Notes: generated by a model from the letters alone, not told the origin. Counted from the stretch's first letter, positions 8,295 to 17,434 are shown. The stretch: 43,781 bases of DNA from Chitinophagales bacterium (GCA_017303455.1 JAFLBM010000015.1:81480-125260); one strand, 5' to 3'. Numbers and translations are program-made.

Positions 8295-10124
8295 TTGAAG
8301 CAGCTCAAAGCACTCAATAAATATTTCTGGAAATACAGGGTGAGATTAGGCGGAGGTATCCTTTTCGTTTTCCTGTCCAATTATTTCAATGTATTGTCAC
8401 CACAGATCACCGGTTATGTGATCGATTTTGTGCAACGGTCACTGAGTGTATCCGGGTATAAAGCACCGCAGAACAAGGCTAATTATGATATACTGGTGGT
8501 CGCTGTTACCGGGAAGATCGAGCATATGGATTATAACTGGGTCACGATCGTGGCTATTTGCGGGCTGGTGATACTGGTGCTGGCGTTGCTGCGGGGTTTC
8601 TTTTTATTCCTGATGCGGCAAACGGTGATTGTAATGAGCCGTTATATTGAATATGATCAGAAAAACGAAGTTTATAAACATTACCAGCAATTGGATAGTA
8701 GTTTTTTCAAAACACATAACACCGGCGACCTGATGAACCGGATTGCTGAGGATGTGAGCCGGGTGAGGATGTTTACAGGTCCTGCTATCATGTACCTCGC
8801 CAATCTTGTTGCTGTGATTTCATTAAGTGTTTTCTTCATGTATATGCGGGATAGAGTACTTACTGCATATGTACTGGCACCGTTACCCATCCTGGCTATC
8901 ACCATCTATTATGTCAACAATACGATCAACAGGAAAAGTGAGAAGATCCAGGAATCGCTTTCTGATCTGACCACGAATGCCCAGGAGTCTTATTCTGGTA
9001 TCCGGGTGATCAAATCTTTTGTGCAGGAAAAGGCCATGCTTGGCTTTTTTGCAAAGAACAGCGAAGAATACCGGAAGAATGCGATCGGGCTGGCCCGGGT
9101 GGAAGCGGTTTATTTTCCTTCTATCACGTTGCTGATAGGGTTGAGTACTTTATTTACGATCATGATCGGCGGTTTGCATCATATTGCGAACCCGGATACC
9201 ACCAGTCTTGCCACGATCGTGGAGTTTGTGATGTATGTGAACATGCTCACTTTCCCCGTTAGTGCCATTGGATTAACGGCCAGTATGATTCAGCGGGCTG
9301 CCGCTTCTCAAAAAAGGATCAATGAATTCCTGGATACTCCTTCTTCGATCAAAGAACCCGCAGTACCGGTAGAAAAAACATTGCAGGGTAATATAGCATT
9401 CAAAGACGTGGATTTTGTGTACGGGCATACAGGGATCACTGCCTTAAAGAATTTTAACCTGGAGATCAAAAAAGGGGAGAAAGTGGCAATAGTTGGCAGA
9501 ACCGGCAGTGGTAAATCAACACTTGCACAACTCTTATTGAGGATGTACGATACCACGAAGGGGAGCATTGAACTGGATGGAACGGATATAAAACAGCTCA
9601 ACCCGAAAACCCTCAGAAAACAGATCAGTTATGTGCCGCAGGATGTGTTTTTATTTAGCGATACCGTGGCCAATAATATCAGTTTTGGGCTGAAGGAAAC
9701 CGTGATGACTGATGTGGAAAGAGCGGCCCGGCAGGCCAATGTGGACAAAGAGGTTGCCGGTTTTACTGAACAATACCAGACGATGATCGGGGAGAGGGGA
9801 GTAACGCTGAGCGGCGGTCAGAAACAACGGATATCTATCGCCAGGGCCCTGATCAAAGAACCGAACCTGGTGATCTTCGATGATTGTCTCAGTGCCGTGG
9901 ATGCGAGGACCGAAAAGGAGATCATCGGCAACCTGAATGAATACCTGCAGGATAAAACCGCTATCATTATCACGCACCGCATTTTTTCACTCTTTGATTT
10001 TGACAAGATCGTGGTGCTGGAAGATGGAGAAATAGTGGAGCAGGGGACACACCAGGAATTAGTAGCCCGGAAGGGTTATTATGCCGGGTTATATGATCGT
10101 CAGCAGGAACAGGAAGTTGAATAG
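8295..10124 (+). CDS. ABC exporter, fused membrane-ATPase half transporter (MsbA/MdlA-like)
   Basis: This 609-residue half exporter has about six membrane helices in residues 20-310 and an ATPase domain from about 370. Walker A is GRTGSGKST (401-409), the signature is LSGGQ (505-509), the Walker B Asp is D529 and the switch His is H561. The residue after D529 is Asp (D530) instead of the catalytic Glu, as in one half of heterodimeric exporters such as TM287/288 and MdlAB. The TTG at 8295 is chosen because it gives MKQLKALNKYF, the usual N-terminus of Bacteroidota homologues. The longer GTG start at 8217 would include the tRNA promoter region. No partner half is adjacent and the substrate is unknown. 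Confidence 0.85.
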   Translation: MKQLKALNKYFWKYRVRLGGGILFVFLSNYFNVLSPQITGYVIDFVQRSLSVSGYKAPQNKANYDILVVAVTGKIEHMDYNWVTIVAICGLVILVLALLRGFFLFLMRQTVIVMSRYIEYDQKNEVYKHYQQLDSSFFKTHNTGDLMNRIAEDVSRVRMFTGPAIMYLANLVAVISLSVFFMYMRDRVLTAYVLAPLPILAITIYYVNNTINRKSEKIQESLSDLTTNAQESYSGIRVIKSFVQEKAMLGFFAKNSEEYRKNAIGLARVEAVYFPSITLLIGLSTLFTIMIGGLHHIANPDTTSLATIVEFVMYVNMLTFPVSAIGLTASMIQRAAASQKRINEFLDTPSSIKEPAVPVEKTLQGNIAFKDVDFVYGHTGITALKNFNLEIKKGEKVAIVGRTGSGKSTLAQLLLRMYDTTKGSIELDGTDIKQLNPKTLRKQISYVPQDVFLFSDTVANNISFGLKETVMTDVERAARQANVDKEVAGFTEQYQTMIGERGVTLSGGQKQRISIARALIKEPNLVIFDDCLSAVDARTEKEIIGNLNEYLQDKTAIIITHRIFSLFDFDKIVVLEDGEIVEQGTHQELVARKGYYAGLYDRQQEQEVE

Positions 10125-10203
10125 GATATCCTTGTACTTTTAAAAAATGTGATACAAAGCAGGTTGTTATTATCTCCGGCCTGTTCTTCAAATCATTCCC
10201 GGA

Positions 10204-10234
10204 TTTGGCTGTATCAAAAACATCTATATATTTG
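10204..10234 (+). promoter_or_regulatory. Promoter of the PUR-like gene (TTTG-N19-TATATTTG)
   Basis: TTTG at 10204-10207 and TATATTTG at 10227-10234 are separated by exactly 19 bp. This is a full match to the Bacteroidota housekeeping promoter consensus (-33 TTTG, -7 TAnnTTTG). Transcription would start near 10240, about 43 nt before the GTG start of the next gene. Confidence 0.75.
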
Positions 10235-10282
10235 TGACTTCCAAAACCTAAAGTAAATTTTTTAACTGCAAAATTTATAACT

Positions 10283-10732
10283 GTGGCGTACGAGAACAAT
10301 GACAAGAAAATGGAAAGCATCTACAGCAAAAGGATCAGGGCTGGTAAAAGAAGAACTTATTTTTTTGATGTAAGGGCAACCCGTGGCAATGATTATTACC
10401 TGACGATCACCGAGAGCAGGAAGCGTTTTGATGATAACGGGTATGACAGGCATAAGGTGTTCCTGTATAAAGAGGATTTTAATAAATTCATCAAAGCATT
10501 GACCGAGGCGGTTGATTATGTGAAAACAGAACTGATGCCCGACTTTGATTTTGATGCGTTCAATCACGATGAAACAGAAGAAGGTCAGCCCGAGGGCGGC
10601 GAATCTCTAACATCACCTGTAACTGTTGAAGCCGTCCAAACCCCGGTTGCAGAGCAGCCAGTACCAGCAGCCCCGGTGACTGAGATGACCAATAATTCTG
10701 CTGGCAGTACAGAGGAAGTAGACAAGTGGTAA
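10283..10732 (+). CDS. PUR-alpha-like nucleic-acid-binding protein (DUF3276)
   Basis: This 149-residue protein has an N-terminal PUR-type domain (residues 9-90: YSKRIRAGKRRTYFFDVRAT, then DYYLTITESRKRF and HKVFLYKEDFNKF). It is characteristic of the DUF3276 family found across Bacteroidota and related to Borrelia and eukaryotic PUR-alpha single-stranded nucleic-acid-binding proteins. The tail (about 95-149) is acidic and rich in Pro, Val, Thr and Ala and probably disordered. The GTG at 10283 (MAYENNDKKMES) is preferred as family members share this start; an in-frame ATG lies nine codons on. It is transcribed alone from a strong promoter and ends at a perfect hairpin. The role is likely RNA or ssDNA binding, target unknown. 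Confidence 0.85.
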   Translation: MAYENNDKKMESIYSKRIRAGKRRTYFFDVRATRGNDYYLTITESRKRFDDNGYDRHKVFLYKEDFNKFIKALTEAVDYVKTELMPDFDFDAFNHDETEEGQPEGGESLTSPVTVEAVQTPVAEQPVPAAPVTEMTNNSAGSTEEVDKW

Positions 10733-10753
10733 TGAAGATTAATTTTTAGATGC

Positions 10754-10788
10754 AAAAGATAAGCCCGGTTACACCGGGCTTATCTTTT
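10754..10788. terminator. Bidirectional rho-independent terminator
   Basis: A perfect 16-bp inverted repeat (10754-10769 and 10773-10788) with a 3-nt loop starts with AAAA and ends with TTTT. It can therefore terminate the PUR-like gene on the plus strand and the secreted-protein gene on the minus strand. Confidence 0.9.
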
Positions 10789-10819
10789 GAAAAATATGTT
10801 TATTGAGCAAATGTGGGCT

Positions 10820-11311
10820 CTACAGTATCAATGATCCCTCTCTGAAGCCATTTGTTTTTTGTACCACTTTTACGTACACTTTTTTTCTCGCTGAAAATGC
10901 CTGGTCCAGTTTTTCTTTGATAGATTCATACAACTGGATAGGATAATATACTGCAACTTTTTTGTCGGTGTAGTTGGCTGTCTGGGGAACTTCTTTAGGA
11001 TCTGAATAGAATATTACGTGGAATTCCCCTTTTGATTTATCAGCAGGCACCAGGCTAACTGTAATCTGCTGGTTATGTTTGTAAGTATTGACAGTGCCGT
11101 CGGCAACATTCGAAGTGCTGAAGACGGTGGTACCAGCCCCACTGATTTCAAACTGGTGGGTTTCATCTTGTTTTGGGTTACTGATCGCAACTAATTTCTT
11201 GTATGGCTTGCCATCAATTGTGGTAACATTGGGGTCATTTTCAACGGATTGCCCAAGGATTGCCGACCCGGGTATGCTAAACAGCAAAAGAAATGAAAAG
11301 ATGTGTTTCAT
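10820..11311 (-). CDS. Secreted protein of unknown function
   Basis: This 163-residue protein has a clear signal peptide (MKHIFSFLLLFSIPGSAILG, cleavage near residue 20). The mature part is mainly beta-strand-like and polar. It includes KPYKKLVAISNPKQDETHQ, a Gly/Thr-rich turn (GAGTTVFSTS) and a Lys-rich C-terminal half. It has no cysteines and no recognisable catalytic motif. I do not recognise a family. It is a single gene convergent with the PUR-like gene. A near-consensus -7 box (TATTTTTA on the minus strand, about 20 nt upstream of the start) may be its promoter. Confidence 0.75.
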   Translation of the reverse strand: MKHIFSFLLLFSIPGSAILGQSVENDPNVTTIDGKPYKKLVAISNPKQDETHQFEISGAGTTVFSTSNVADGTVNTYKHNQQITVSLVPADKSKGEFHVIFYSDPKEVPQTANYTDKKVAVYYPIQLYESIKEKLDQAFSARKKVYVKVVQKTNGFREGSLIL

Positions 11312-11582
11312 GAATTAATACTCTTTTAGTTTCGGTAAAAATAGTTGATAAAGAAATGTGGAAATTAAATAGTTTTTAACCCTTCATGCAAATAAATTAT
11401 ACAGTTCCATTTCAAAAAAAATCCGGGGGCTTAACCTTTTTATTTAATGTGTCCATAAAGTTCAGGATTATTTATTGTTGTGTTAACTTTTTTTTTTCAC
11501 GGTTTGGAAAAAAAGTTAACTTGGACCCAATTTGGGAGACTTTGCCCAAATAAATCTTAATTATTACAAAAACAAACTGTTT

Positions 11583-14500
11583 ATGCAAGAAAAATCTACG
11601 CTTTTTGCCAGGCGGGTAAAACTGTTTTGGCTGGGGTGTTTATCATTGTTGTTTTCTGGGGCCTTCTCTCTCAATGCCCAGCAGTACGTCAATGGTAACC
11701 TTTCCACCGGTGCCACCCACGCCGGCACAGGTACAGCGGCTCCTGCCGGCACTACCTGGAGTGAATTACAAGGTGCAAATACCGGATTAGGTTTCGGGGC
11801 AAATGTAACAGCAAGTATTTCACTTGCTGATGATTTTGTTGTACCCGCAGGGCCTTCCTGGGCGGTTACGAAAGTAACTTTCTTTGCCTATTCAACTGGC
11901 TTTGCCGGGGGCACTTCTCCTTTCGTTGATGCCCGGGTGCAAATATTCAATACAGATCCTTCTGTAGGAAACCCTGCACCAATTTTTGGAAATCTGACAA
12001 CAAACAGGTTTCTGGCTTCAAGTCCTGCCAACGTGTTTCGAACCAGCAGAACTACTGCGGATCAATCAAGAAGGGTTTGGAGAATTGAAGCTACTGTAAA
12101 TGCTGTACTGGCTCCCGGTACTTACTGGATTGAGTGGGCATTGGGTAACGGTGGTATCAGTAATTTTACACCTCCCAGCACCGTTGCAGGCCAGGCAACT
12201 CCTCCCGGGGGTAACTCAAAACAACGCAACTATGCCGGAGGGCTACCAGGTACATGGGTAAATATCATCGATGCAGGCGGTGGGGGTGCACAAGATCAAT
12301 ACTTTATCATTGATTATGCAACTGGCCCATGCTCTGGCACTCCAGCGCCAGGCAATACCATTTCTACAGCAACTTCTGTTTGTCCTGGCTCAAGCTTTAC
12401 GCTAACCTTACAGAATTCAACTTCTGGTTCAGGTGTAACTTACCAGTGGCAATCTTCACCTGATGGTGTGGCCTGGACAAATATTACAGGTGCCACCAAT
12501 TCAAGCTATTCCACAACTCATGGGGCTACTACCCAATACCGTTGCCAGGTTACCTGTACTGGTAATACAGGTATTTCAACTCCTGTAACCGTGGGACTGA
12601 CACCTCCTTCAGGTTGTTATTGTTTACCACCAGCATCAGATTGCACAGATGATGATGTGATTACAAGAGTATTAATGAACACCCTTGATAATTCTTCTAC
12701 TTGTTCTGCAGGTCCACCTGCAGGGTATAGTAACTATACTACCACGGTACCATCTACGGATGTTTTTGCAGGTGCAACAAATCCCATCAGGGTGGAAGCT
12801 CCGGCTACATGGTCTGAATCTGTAGGTGTATGGATCGACTATAACCAAAACGGGATTTTTGAGACAACCGAATTCACCAATCTGGGTACTAAACCAGCTG
12901 GGGCTACTTCTTTGACCGGCAATATTGCAATACCTGCCAACGCTACATTAGGAACTACCCGTATGAGGGTAAGGATCCGTTTCGGAACAACTGCACTCAC
13001 AGGTGCACAGGCATGTGTGGCTGCAACATTCAGCGAAACCGAGGATTACAGTGTAACTATCGTTCCTTGTGTTCCTGTTTCAATTACAACTGCACCGGTT
13101 AGCAGAACAATTACTTGTGGAGGGAATACCACATTTACTGTGGCTGTTACCGGCTCAGTACCTTCATATTCCTGGCAGTTCAGAACCAGTGCTTCCGGTG
13201 TATGGCAGACAGTAACTAATGGTGGTGTATATAGTGGTGCCACAACTTCAACGCTTACACTTACTGGTGTACCCGACGCTTATAATGGTTATCAATACAG
13301 GGCTTTAGTAACAGGTGGTTGTTCTGCTGTTGATTTCTCTGCGGCAGCGACTTTAACAGTTAACAGGCTTGTTCCTGTTGTTAGTCCTGCATCAGCTTCT
13401 ATTTGCAATGGTACGATACAACAATTATCTCTGACTAATACAGTTTCTGCTCCTGTTACAGCTACATTTACTTCCGGTCCGGTTTCAGTAGCAATTCCTG
13501 AAAGCCCTGGAGGTGTCGCAAGCGGAACCAGCACAATCAATGTATCTGGTATCCCGGCTGGCTCAGTAATTTCAGAAGTAAAAGTTCGGCTGAATATGAA
13601 CCACAACTGGGTTGGTGATGTATGCTATGTAGTCAGAGCCCCGAATAATAATATACTAAACCTGGATAATTTCCTAAGCGGTACAGGTAATGGTGGTGTT
13701 AATTTTGTTAATACAACTATTAGTTCTGCCGGCACAGCACTGTTAAGTTCTGGCACAGCACCTTTCACAAGTACATTCAGGGCAGATGCGGCTACCGGTG
13801 CTCTTATTCCTGCTGCACCAGCTGGTCCTGTAGGGTTTGTTCCTAACGTTACTAATTTCTCATCACTATATTCGACTATTAATGGTAACTGGACACTGGC
13901 ATTCTTCGATTATTTTGTCGACCCAGATCCTGGAACCTTTACAAGATGGGATTTAGAAATTACTTACATAGCCCCTGTTTTTGCTCAAGGTATATGGACG
14001 GGTCCGGCAGGAACCATGTTTACTGATGCTGCTGCTACAATACCATATACAGGAACTCCTGCAACGACTATCTATGTAAGACCAACAACGACGTCTAATT
14101 ACAATGTAACCTACAGCACTGCTACCTGTACATCTTCATCCGCAAGTGTACCGATTACTGTAAGTAACCCTGTTACCGGCCTCACGGTTACACCAGCTAC
14201 AAGATCTGCTTGTAATGCATCCACGACCAGCTTTACAGCAACTACAACTGGCGGAGGACCTGTAAGTGCATATCAGTGGCAGGTGAGCACAGATGGAGGT
14301 GCAACTTTTGCGAATATTTCCGGTGCTACTTCTGCAACTCTTAGTCTTGCTAATATCACAACAGCAATGAATAACAACCAGTACCGTGTTATTGCTACAG
14401 GCGGCCCCTGCGGCGCTGTTACTTCTGCAGCAGGTACACTTGTTGTTAATCCGCTTCCTGTGGTAGCATTGGCAACACCGGATGCTTCCATTACTCCAGG

Positions 14501-14981
14501 TCAAACAGCTACCATTACAGCTTCCAGTACCAATGTTGCTGCCGTAAGCTATAGCTGGAGTCTTAATGGAACTCCATTAGCCGGAGTTACGGGAACCACT
14601 TTTGTAGCTGATATAAACCAGCTCGGCCTGTATACTGTTACTGCTACGACCGCTGCTGGTTGTACTTCAGCTCAGCCTGCAACATTGGAAATCACCGGTG
14701 AAGCTTCTGACCGCCTGTGGATTTACCCGAACCCATCAAGTGGCCAGTTCCAGGTTAGATTGTACGCAAGCGGTAACCCGACTGAGAAGAGGATCGTATC
14801 TGTTTACAATTCAGCCGGTACCCGTATCGTTGATAAAGTATTCGTTCTGACTGATGCCAACGGACCTTACTTACGCATGGACTTTGACCTTTCTGGTCAG
14901 GCGGCAGGTACGTACGTGGTTAAAGTTGAAGACAGATTCAACGGTAAAGTAACTTCTGGATTGGTAGTGATCTCTCACTAA
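11583..14981 (+). CDS. T9SS-exported multidomain surface protein (GEVED, Ig-like, P-domain, type A sorting domain)
   Basis: This 1132-residue protein has a signal peptide ending near SLNA-QQ (about residue 32). It is rich in Thr, Ser, Gly and Ala. Visible modules are an N-terminal beta domain (about 33-250), Ig-like/PKD-type repeats with PVTV and YQWQ-type strands (about 255-340, 500-600, 870-1030), a GEVED domain (about 346-494, WIDYNQNGIFE and SETEDYSV), and a proprotein-convertase P-like domain (about 625-795, NHNWVGDVCYVV and NGNWTLAFFD). A C-terminal T9SS type A sorting domain follows (about 1043-1132, LWIYPNPSSGQF). The TTG at 11532 that would lengthen it is rejected because the signal peptide begins at the ATG 11583. 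It probably acts as a surface or extracellular adhesin; no catalytic domain is visible. Confidence 0.9.
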   Translation: MQEKSTLFARRVKLFWLGCLSLLFSGAFSLNAQQYVNGNLSTGATHAGTGTAAPAGTTWSELQGANTGLGFGANVTASISLADDFVVPAGPSWAVTKVTFFAYSTGFAGGTSPFVDARVQIFNTDPSVGNPAPIFGNLTTNRFLASSPANVFRTSRTTADQSRRVWRIEATVNAVLAPGTYWIEWALGNGGISNFTPPSTVAGQATPPGGNSKQRNYAGGLPGTWVNIIDAGGGGAQDQYFIIDYATGPCSGTPAPGNTISTATSVCPGSSFTLTLQNSTSGSGVTYQWQSSPDGVAWTNITGATNSSYSTTHGATTQYRCQVTCTGNTGISTPVTVGLTPPSGCYCLPPASDCTDDDVITRVLMNTLDNSSTCSAGPPAGYSNYTTTVPSTDVFAGATNPIRVEAPATWSESVGVWIDYNQNGIFETTEFTNLGTKPAGATSLTGNIAIPANATLGTTRMRVRIRFGTTALTGAQACVAATFSETEDYSVTIVPCVPVSITTAPVSRTITCGGNTTFTVAVTGSVPSYSWQFRTSASGVWQTVTNGGVYSGATTSTLTLTGVPDAYNGYQYRALVTGGCSAVDFSAAATLTVNRLVPVVSPASASICNGTIQQLSLTNTVSAPVTATFTSGPVSVAIPESPGGVASGTSTINVSGIPAGSVISEVKVRLNMNHNWVGDVCYVVRAPNNNILNLDNFLSGTGNGGVNFVNTTISSAGTALLSSGTAPFTSTFRADAATGALIPAAPAGPVGFVPNVTNFSSLYSTINGNWTLAFFDYFVDPDPGTFTRWDLEITYIAPVFAQGIWTGPAGTMFTDAAATIPYTGTPATTIYVRPTTTSNYNVTYSTATCTSSSASVPITVSNPVTGLTVTPATRSACNASTTSFTATTTGGGPVSAYQWQVSTDGGATFANISGATSATLSLANITTAMNNNQYRVIATGGPCGAVTSAAGTLVVNPLPVVALATPDASITPGQTATITASSTNVAAVSYSWSLNGTPLAGVTGTTFVADINQLGLYTVTATTAAGCTSAQPATLEITGEASDRLWIYPNPSSGQFQVRLYASGNPTEKRIVSVYNSAGTRIVDKVFVLTDANGPYLRMDFDLSGQAAGTYVVKVEDRFNGKVTSGLVVISH

Positions 14982-15010
14982 AAACTGAAGAAGATAAAAA
15001 TGAATATTTC

Positions 15011-15037
15011 AAAGCCGCCCCCCGGGGCGGCTTTTTT
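15011..15037 (+). terminator. Rho-independent terminator of the T9SS protein gene
   Basis: A 10-bp stem, AAAGCCGCCC with GGGCGGCTTT, with a short loop is followed by a run of six T. It lies 30 bp after the stop codon. Confidence 0.9.
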
Positions 15038-15199
15038 CGTGCAATTCCTTAATAGAAGATGGTAACAAAGGTCTTAATAAACTGCTGCGATCGGTGCCAG
15101 TATAAATCTGTAAATAGTTTCGGTCCCCGGCTTCTTTGTTTTTATAGCTCAAATAAGCGATTCTTATTGCTTATCTTTATCGTAAACCCTTCGGCATAA

Positions 15200-15230
15200 A
15201 AAAAGCGGCTCCACCGGAGCCGCCCTTTTT
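15200..15230 (-). terminator. Rho-independent terminator of the Xaa-Pro aminopeptidase gene
   Basis: An 8-bp GC-rich stem (15205-15212 with 15216-15223, 3-nt loop) is followed on the minus strand by seven T residues. It lies about 22 bp after the stop of the minus-strand peptidase gene. On the plus strand it also ends in TTTTT, so it may work in both directions. Confidence 0.85.
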
Positions 15231-15251
15231 ATCGTTCATCCCTGTCCTGAA

Positions 15252-16736
15252 TCAAAACCCTTTCTTTTCAGCCGATTTTAACGGGGGTAATTTAAAATCA
15301 TCCAGGGCACTTTTTTGGGCTATCATTTTTTCAATCTCCTCAATTTTGCGGGGAGCAAAAGCTGAAAGAAGTTCATAGCCTGTTTCTGTGATCAATGCAT
15401 CATCTTCGATCCGGACGGCGATACTCCACCATTTCTTGTCGCATTTACTTCCTTCAGGAATATAAATGCCGGGTTCAATAGTGATCACCATATCTTTCTT
15501 TAGTTCTCCGTAAGTGCCGCGGTCGTGAACATCCAGGCCAATATGATGACCGAGGCCATGAGGATAGTATTGGTTTGCTTCCTCTTCTGTTTTTGCAACA
15601 CCAAGTTTTACCAGTCCGGCGGTGATCGTTTTGCGGGCGGCATTATTGATGTCGGCCCATTTACAGCCGTTTTTCAGCAATTGAAATGCGGCTTCCTGTG
15701 CATCATACACAAGCTGGTAAATAGCTTTTTCTTCAGCCGAAAATTTGCCATCCACCGGTATTGTTCTTGTAACATCGGCGGTGTAACCATGGTATTCAGC
15801 ACCCACATCCATCAGCAGCATGCTGGTGCCCACTTTTGTTTTGGTGTTTTCCATATAATGAAGGATGCAGCCATTTTCACCGGCACCAATGATGGAGCCA
15901 TAGCCCACTTCTTCGGCACCATATTTTTTATGTACATACTCATGCAGGCCCTGGATCTCCAGTTCAGACATATCAGGGCGGACAGCTTTCATTACCTCAT
16001 TCTGCCCCTGGCAGGATATTTCAATGGCTTTGCGCAGTAATACCAGCTCTTCTCCTGTTTTTATCTCCCGGAGCTGGGCCGTCAGATCACGATAGGCTTT
16101 GGTATCAAAACGCTTTTCTTTTGCATACTCATCCGGAACTCCGGCTTTCTGCCTGAATTGCTGGATAAGATCGAACAGATCCGCATTATCCCTTGGGTTA
16201 TTCGGGACATCCAGCGGGAAGCGGTCGAAGATCACTTTATCAAATTTGCTGAAATCAAGGCCCAGTTTTTTGAAATCCTCGCCGTTGTATACGGTACTGA
16301 TACCGAGTTTTTCTTTTACACCTTCTGTTCCAAGTCTTTTACCCGTCCATTGCTCAGCAGCAGCATTTCTTTTTTGCACAAAGAGGAGTTCTTGGAAACG
16401 GTTGCCGGCCGAGTCGGTTTGTTCATTTTTGAAAATGAGAAAAACAGAATGCGGCTCCTTGTACCCGGTGAAATAATACATATCCGGATTCTGATGATAG
16501 AGGTATTCCACATCATTGGAGAAAGTGCGGGTGGGGTAGGCAAAGACCACCATCACTGAATTATCCGGCAGCAGCTCCCGGAGGGCCGCCCTGCGGCTGG
16601 CATGAAACTCTTTACTGAGATAATCTTTGGGTGTGAGATCATCCGGTTGTGTTGGTGAAGGCTGAGCCGCCAGGAGGCAGGATGAAATAATGCCCGCCAA
16701 TAGCGGAACTGTGTTTCTGAAATAGTGTGTAGGCAT
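15252..16736 (-). CDS. pepP: Secreted Xaa-Pro aminopeptidase (peptidase M24B)
   Basis: This 494-residue enzyme removes N-terminal residues preceding proline. A signal sequence (residues 1-25) is present; ISSC at 17-20 could be a lipobox, so the enzyme may be a lipoprotein or periplasmic. The AMP_N domain spans about 40-200 (MYYFTGYKEPHS). The pita-bread catalytic domain has all five dimetal ligands: D310, D321, H397 (GLGHHIGL), E421 (ITIEPGIY) and E444 (VRIEDD). Length and motifs match exported M24B enzymes common in Bacteroidota. The start codon directly follows a hairpin plus seven T residues (separate entry), so expression may depend on readthrough or on a promoter inside the hairpin. Confidence 0.92.
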   Translation of the reverse strand: MPTHYFRNTVPLLAGIISSCLLAAQPSPTQPDDLTPKDYLSKEFHASRRAALRELLPDNSVMVVFAYPTRTFSNDVEYLYHQNPDMYYFTGYKEPHSVFLIFKNEQTDSAGNRFQELLFVQKRNAAAEQWTGKRLGTEGVKEKLGISTVYNGEDFKKLGLDFSKFDKVIFDRFPLDVPNNPRDNADLFDLIQQFRQKAGVPDEYAKEKRFDTKAYRDLTAQLREIKTGEELVLLRKAIEISCQGQNEVMKAVRPDMSELEIQGLHEYVHKKYGAEEVGYGSIIGAGENGCILHYMENTKTKVGTSMLLMDVGAEYHGYTADVTRTIPVDGKFSAEEKAIYQLVYDAQEAAFQLLKNGCKWADINNAARKTITAGLVKLGVAKTEEEANQYYPHGLGHHIGLDVHDRGTYGELKKDMVITIEPGIYIPEGSKCDKKWWSIAVRIEDDALITETGYELLSAFAPRKIEEIEKMIAQKSALDDFKLPPLKSAEKKGF

Positions 16737-16778
16737 AAAAAAAGGTTGATGAAATAAATATAAATGCTTTCATCAACC
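16737..16778 (-). terminator. Hairpin with T-tract directly before the pepP start (terminator or attenuator)
   Basis: A perfect 11-bp inverted repeat (GGTTGATGAAA at 16744-16754, TTTCATCAACC at 16768-16778) with a 13-nt AT-rich loop is followed on the minus strand by seven T residues and then the ATG of pepP. It can terminate the upstream 89-residue gene. The loop contains TATATTTA, close to the -7 consensus, so it may overlap the pepP promoter. Confidence 0.6.
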
Positions 16779-16806
16779 CCGGCGATAAAATTATATGAGT
16801 GGCCTT

Positions 16807-17076
16807 TTACTCCTCATCGTCCTCCTCATAATAAGCATCTTCATTGCTCTTGTAATGTTCTTCCCAGGTTTTCACTGCTTCGTCACTCAGGCATTCAATT
16901 ATGTCTGCCAGGCTGTCTTTTTTCAGCTTCCATTCCGTTTCCATTGGGTCATCATAACGTTGAATGAAAAGGCAATGATCTGTAGCCATAGCAATTTTAA
17001 TAAGTGTAATGGATGAGTCTTCTTTTTCCTTCACCAGGTAGTAACAACCGGTTTCCAGCAGGTCATAGGTATACAT
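16807..17076 (-). CDS. Small acidic protein of unknown function
   Basis: This 89-residue cytoplasmic protein has no signal or membrane segment. The N-terminal half looks beta-rich (YDLLETGCYYLVKEKEDSS, then ITLIKIAMATDHCLFIQRYDD). A helix follows (LADIIECLSDEAVKTWEEHY), and the C-terminus is a strongly acidic tail (YYEEDDEE). I do not recognise a family. A strong Shine-Dalgarno sequence (GGGAGG at 17081-17086, minus strand) lies 4-5 nt before the ATG, unusual in this window and supportive of a real, well-translated gene. Confidence 0.75.
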   Translation of the reverse strand: MYTYDLLETGCYYLVKEKEDSSITLIKIAMATDHCLFIQRYDDPMETEWKLKKDSLADIIECLSDEAVKTWEEHYKSNEDAYYEEDDEE

Positions 17077-17361
17077 ACGTCCTCCCTTTTTTGAATGTTC
17101 ACAAAATAATACAGGTCAATAATCCAGTCTTTAATGGGTAGTTACTTTACAATTTACGGATCCTCAAATTAGCCGGTAATGGTAAGAATCGGGTGGGTTA
17201 GAAGCAGGATTCAAAATTAGGGAGTTTGGAAAAACCGGCAGAATATATTTTTAAGCAAGCCATTTCTAAGAATAGTTAATAGCTCTTTATGTCAGATTTT
17301 CAATTATTTATAAGATTTGCTGAAAATTATAAGGCCGGTAATTTTGCCTTTTCAAATTAAG

Positions 17362-17434
17362 TAACCCCGCAGGGACTCGAACCCTGGACCTACTGATTAA
17401 GAGTCAGTAGCTCTACCAACTGAGCTACGGAGTC
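17362..17434 (-). tRNA. tRNA-Lys (CUU anticodon)
   Basis: On the minus strand the 73-nt sequence has a D arm with AGCTCAGTTGGTAGAGC, anticodon stem ACTGA/TCAGT with loop CTCTTAA (anticodon CTT), and T arm CAGGG-TTCGAGT-CCCTG. CCA is not encoded. The acceptor stem includes two G-U pairs. Confidence 0.95.

Noticed and set aside
14136..14504. Cys-rich 122-codon frame on the minus strand
   Set aside because: It lies fully inside the T9SS protein gene. Its Cys/Ser/Thr bias mirrors the Ala/Thr/Gly codons of the plus strand.
15060..15200. Possible small RNA between the two terminators around 15011-15230
   Set aside because: The two hairpins are explained by the flanking convergent genes. I see only a weak ATAAGC/GCTTAT inverted repeat and no promoter between them.
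17338..17345. Perfect TAATTTTG on the plus strand before tRNA-Lys
   Set aside because: No plus-strand gene follows within a sensible distance, since the tRNA is on the minus strand; probably chance.
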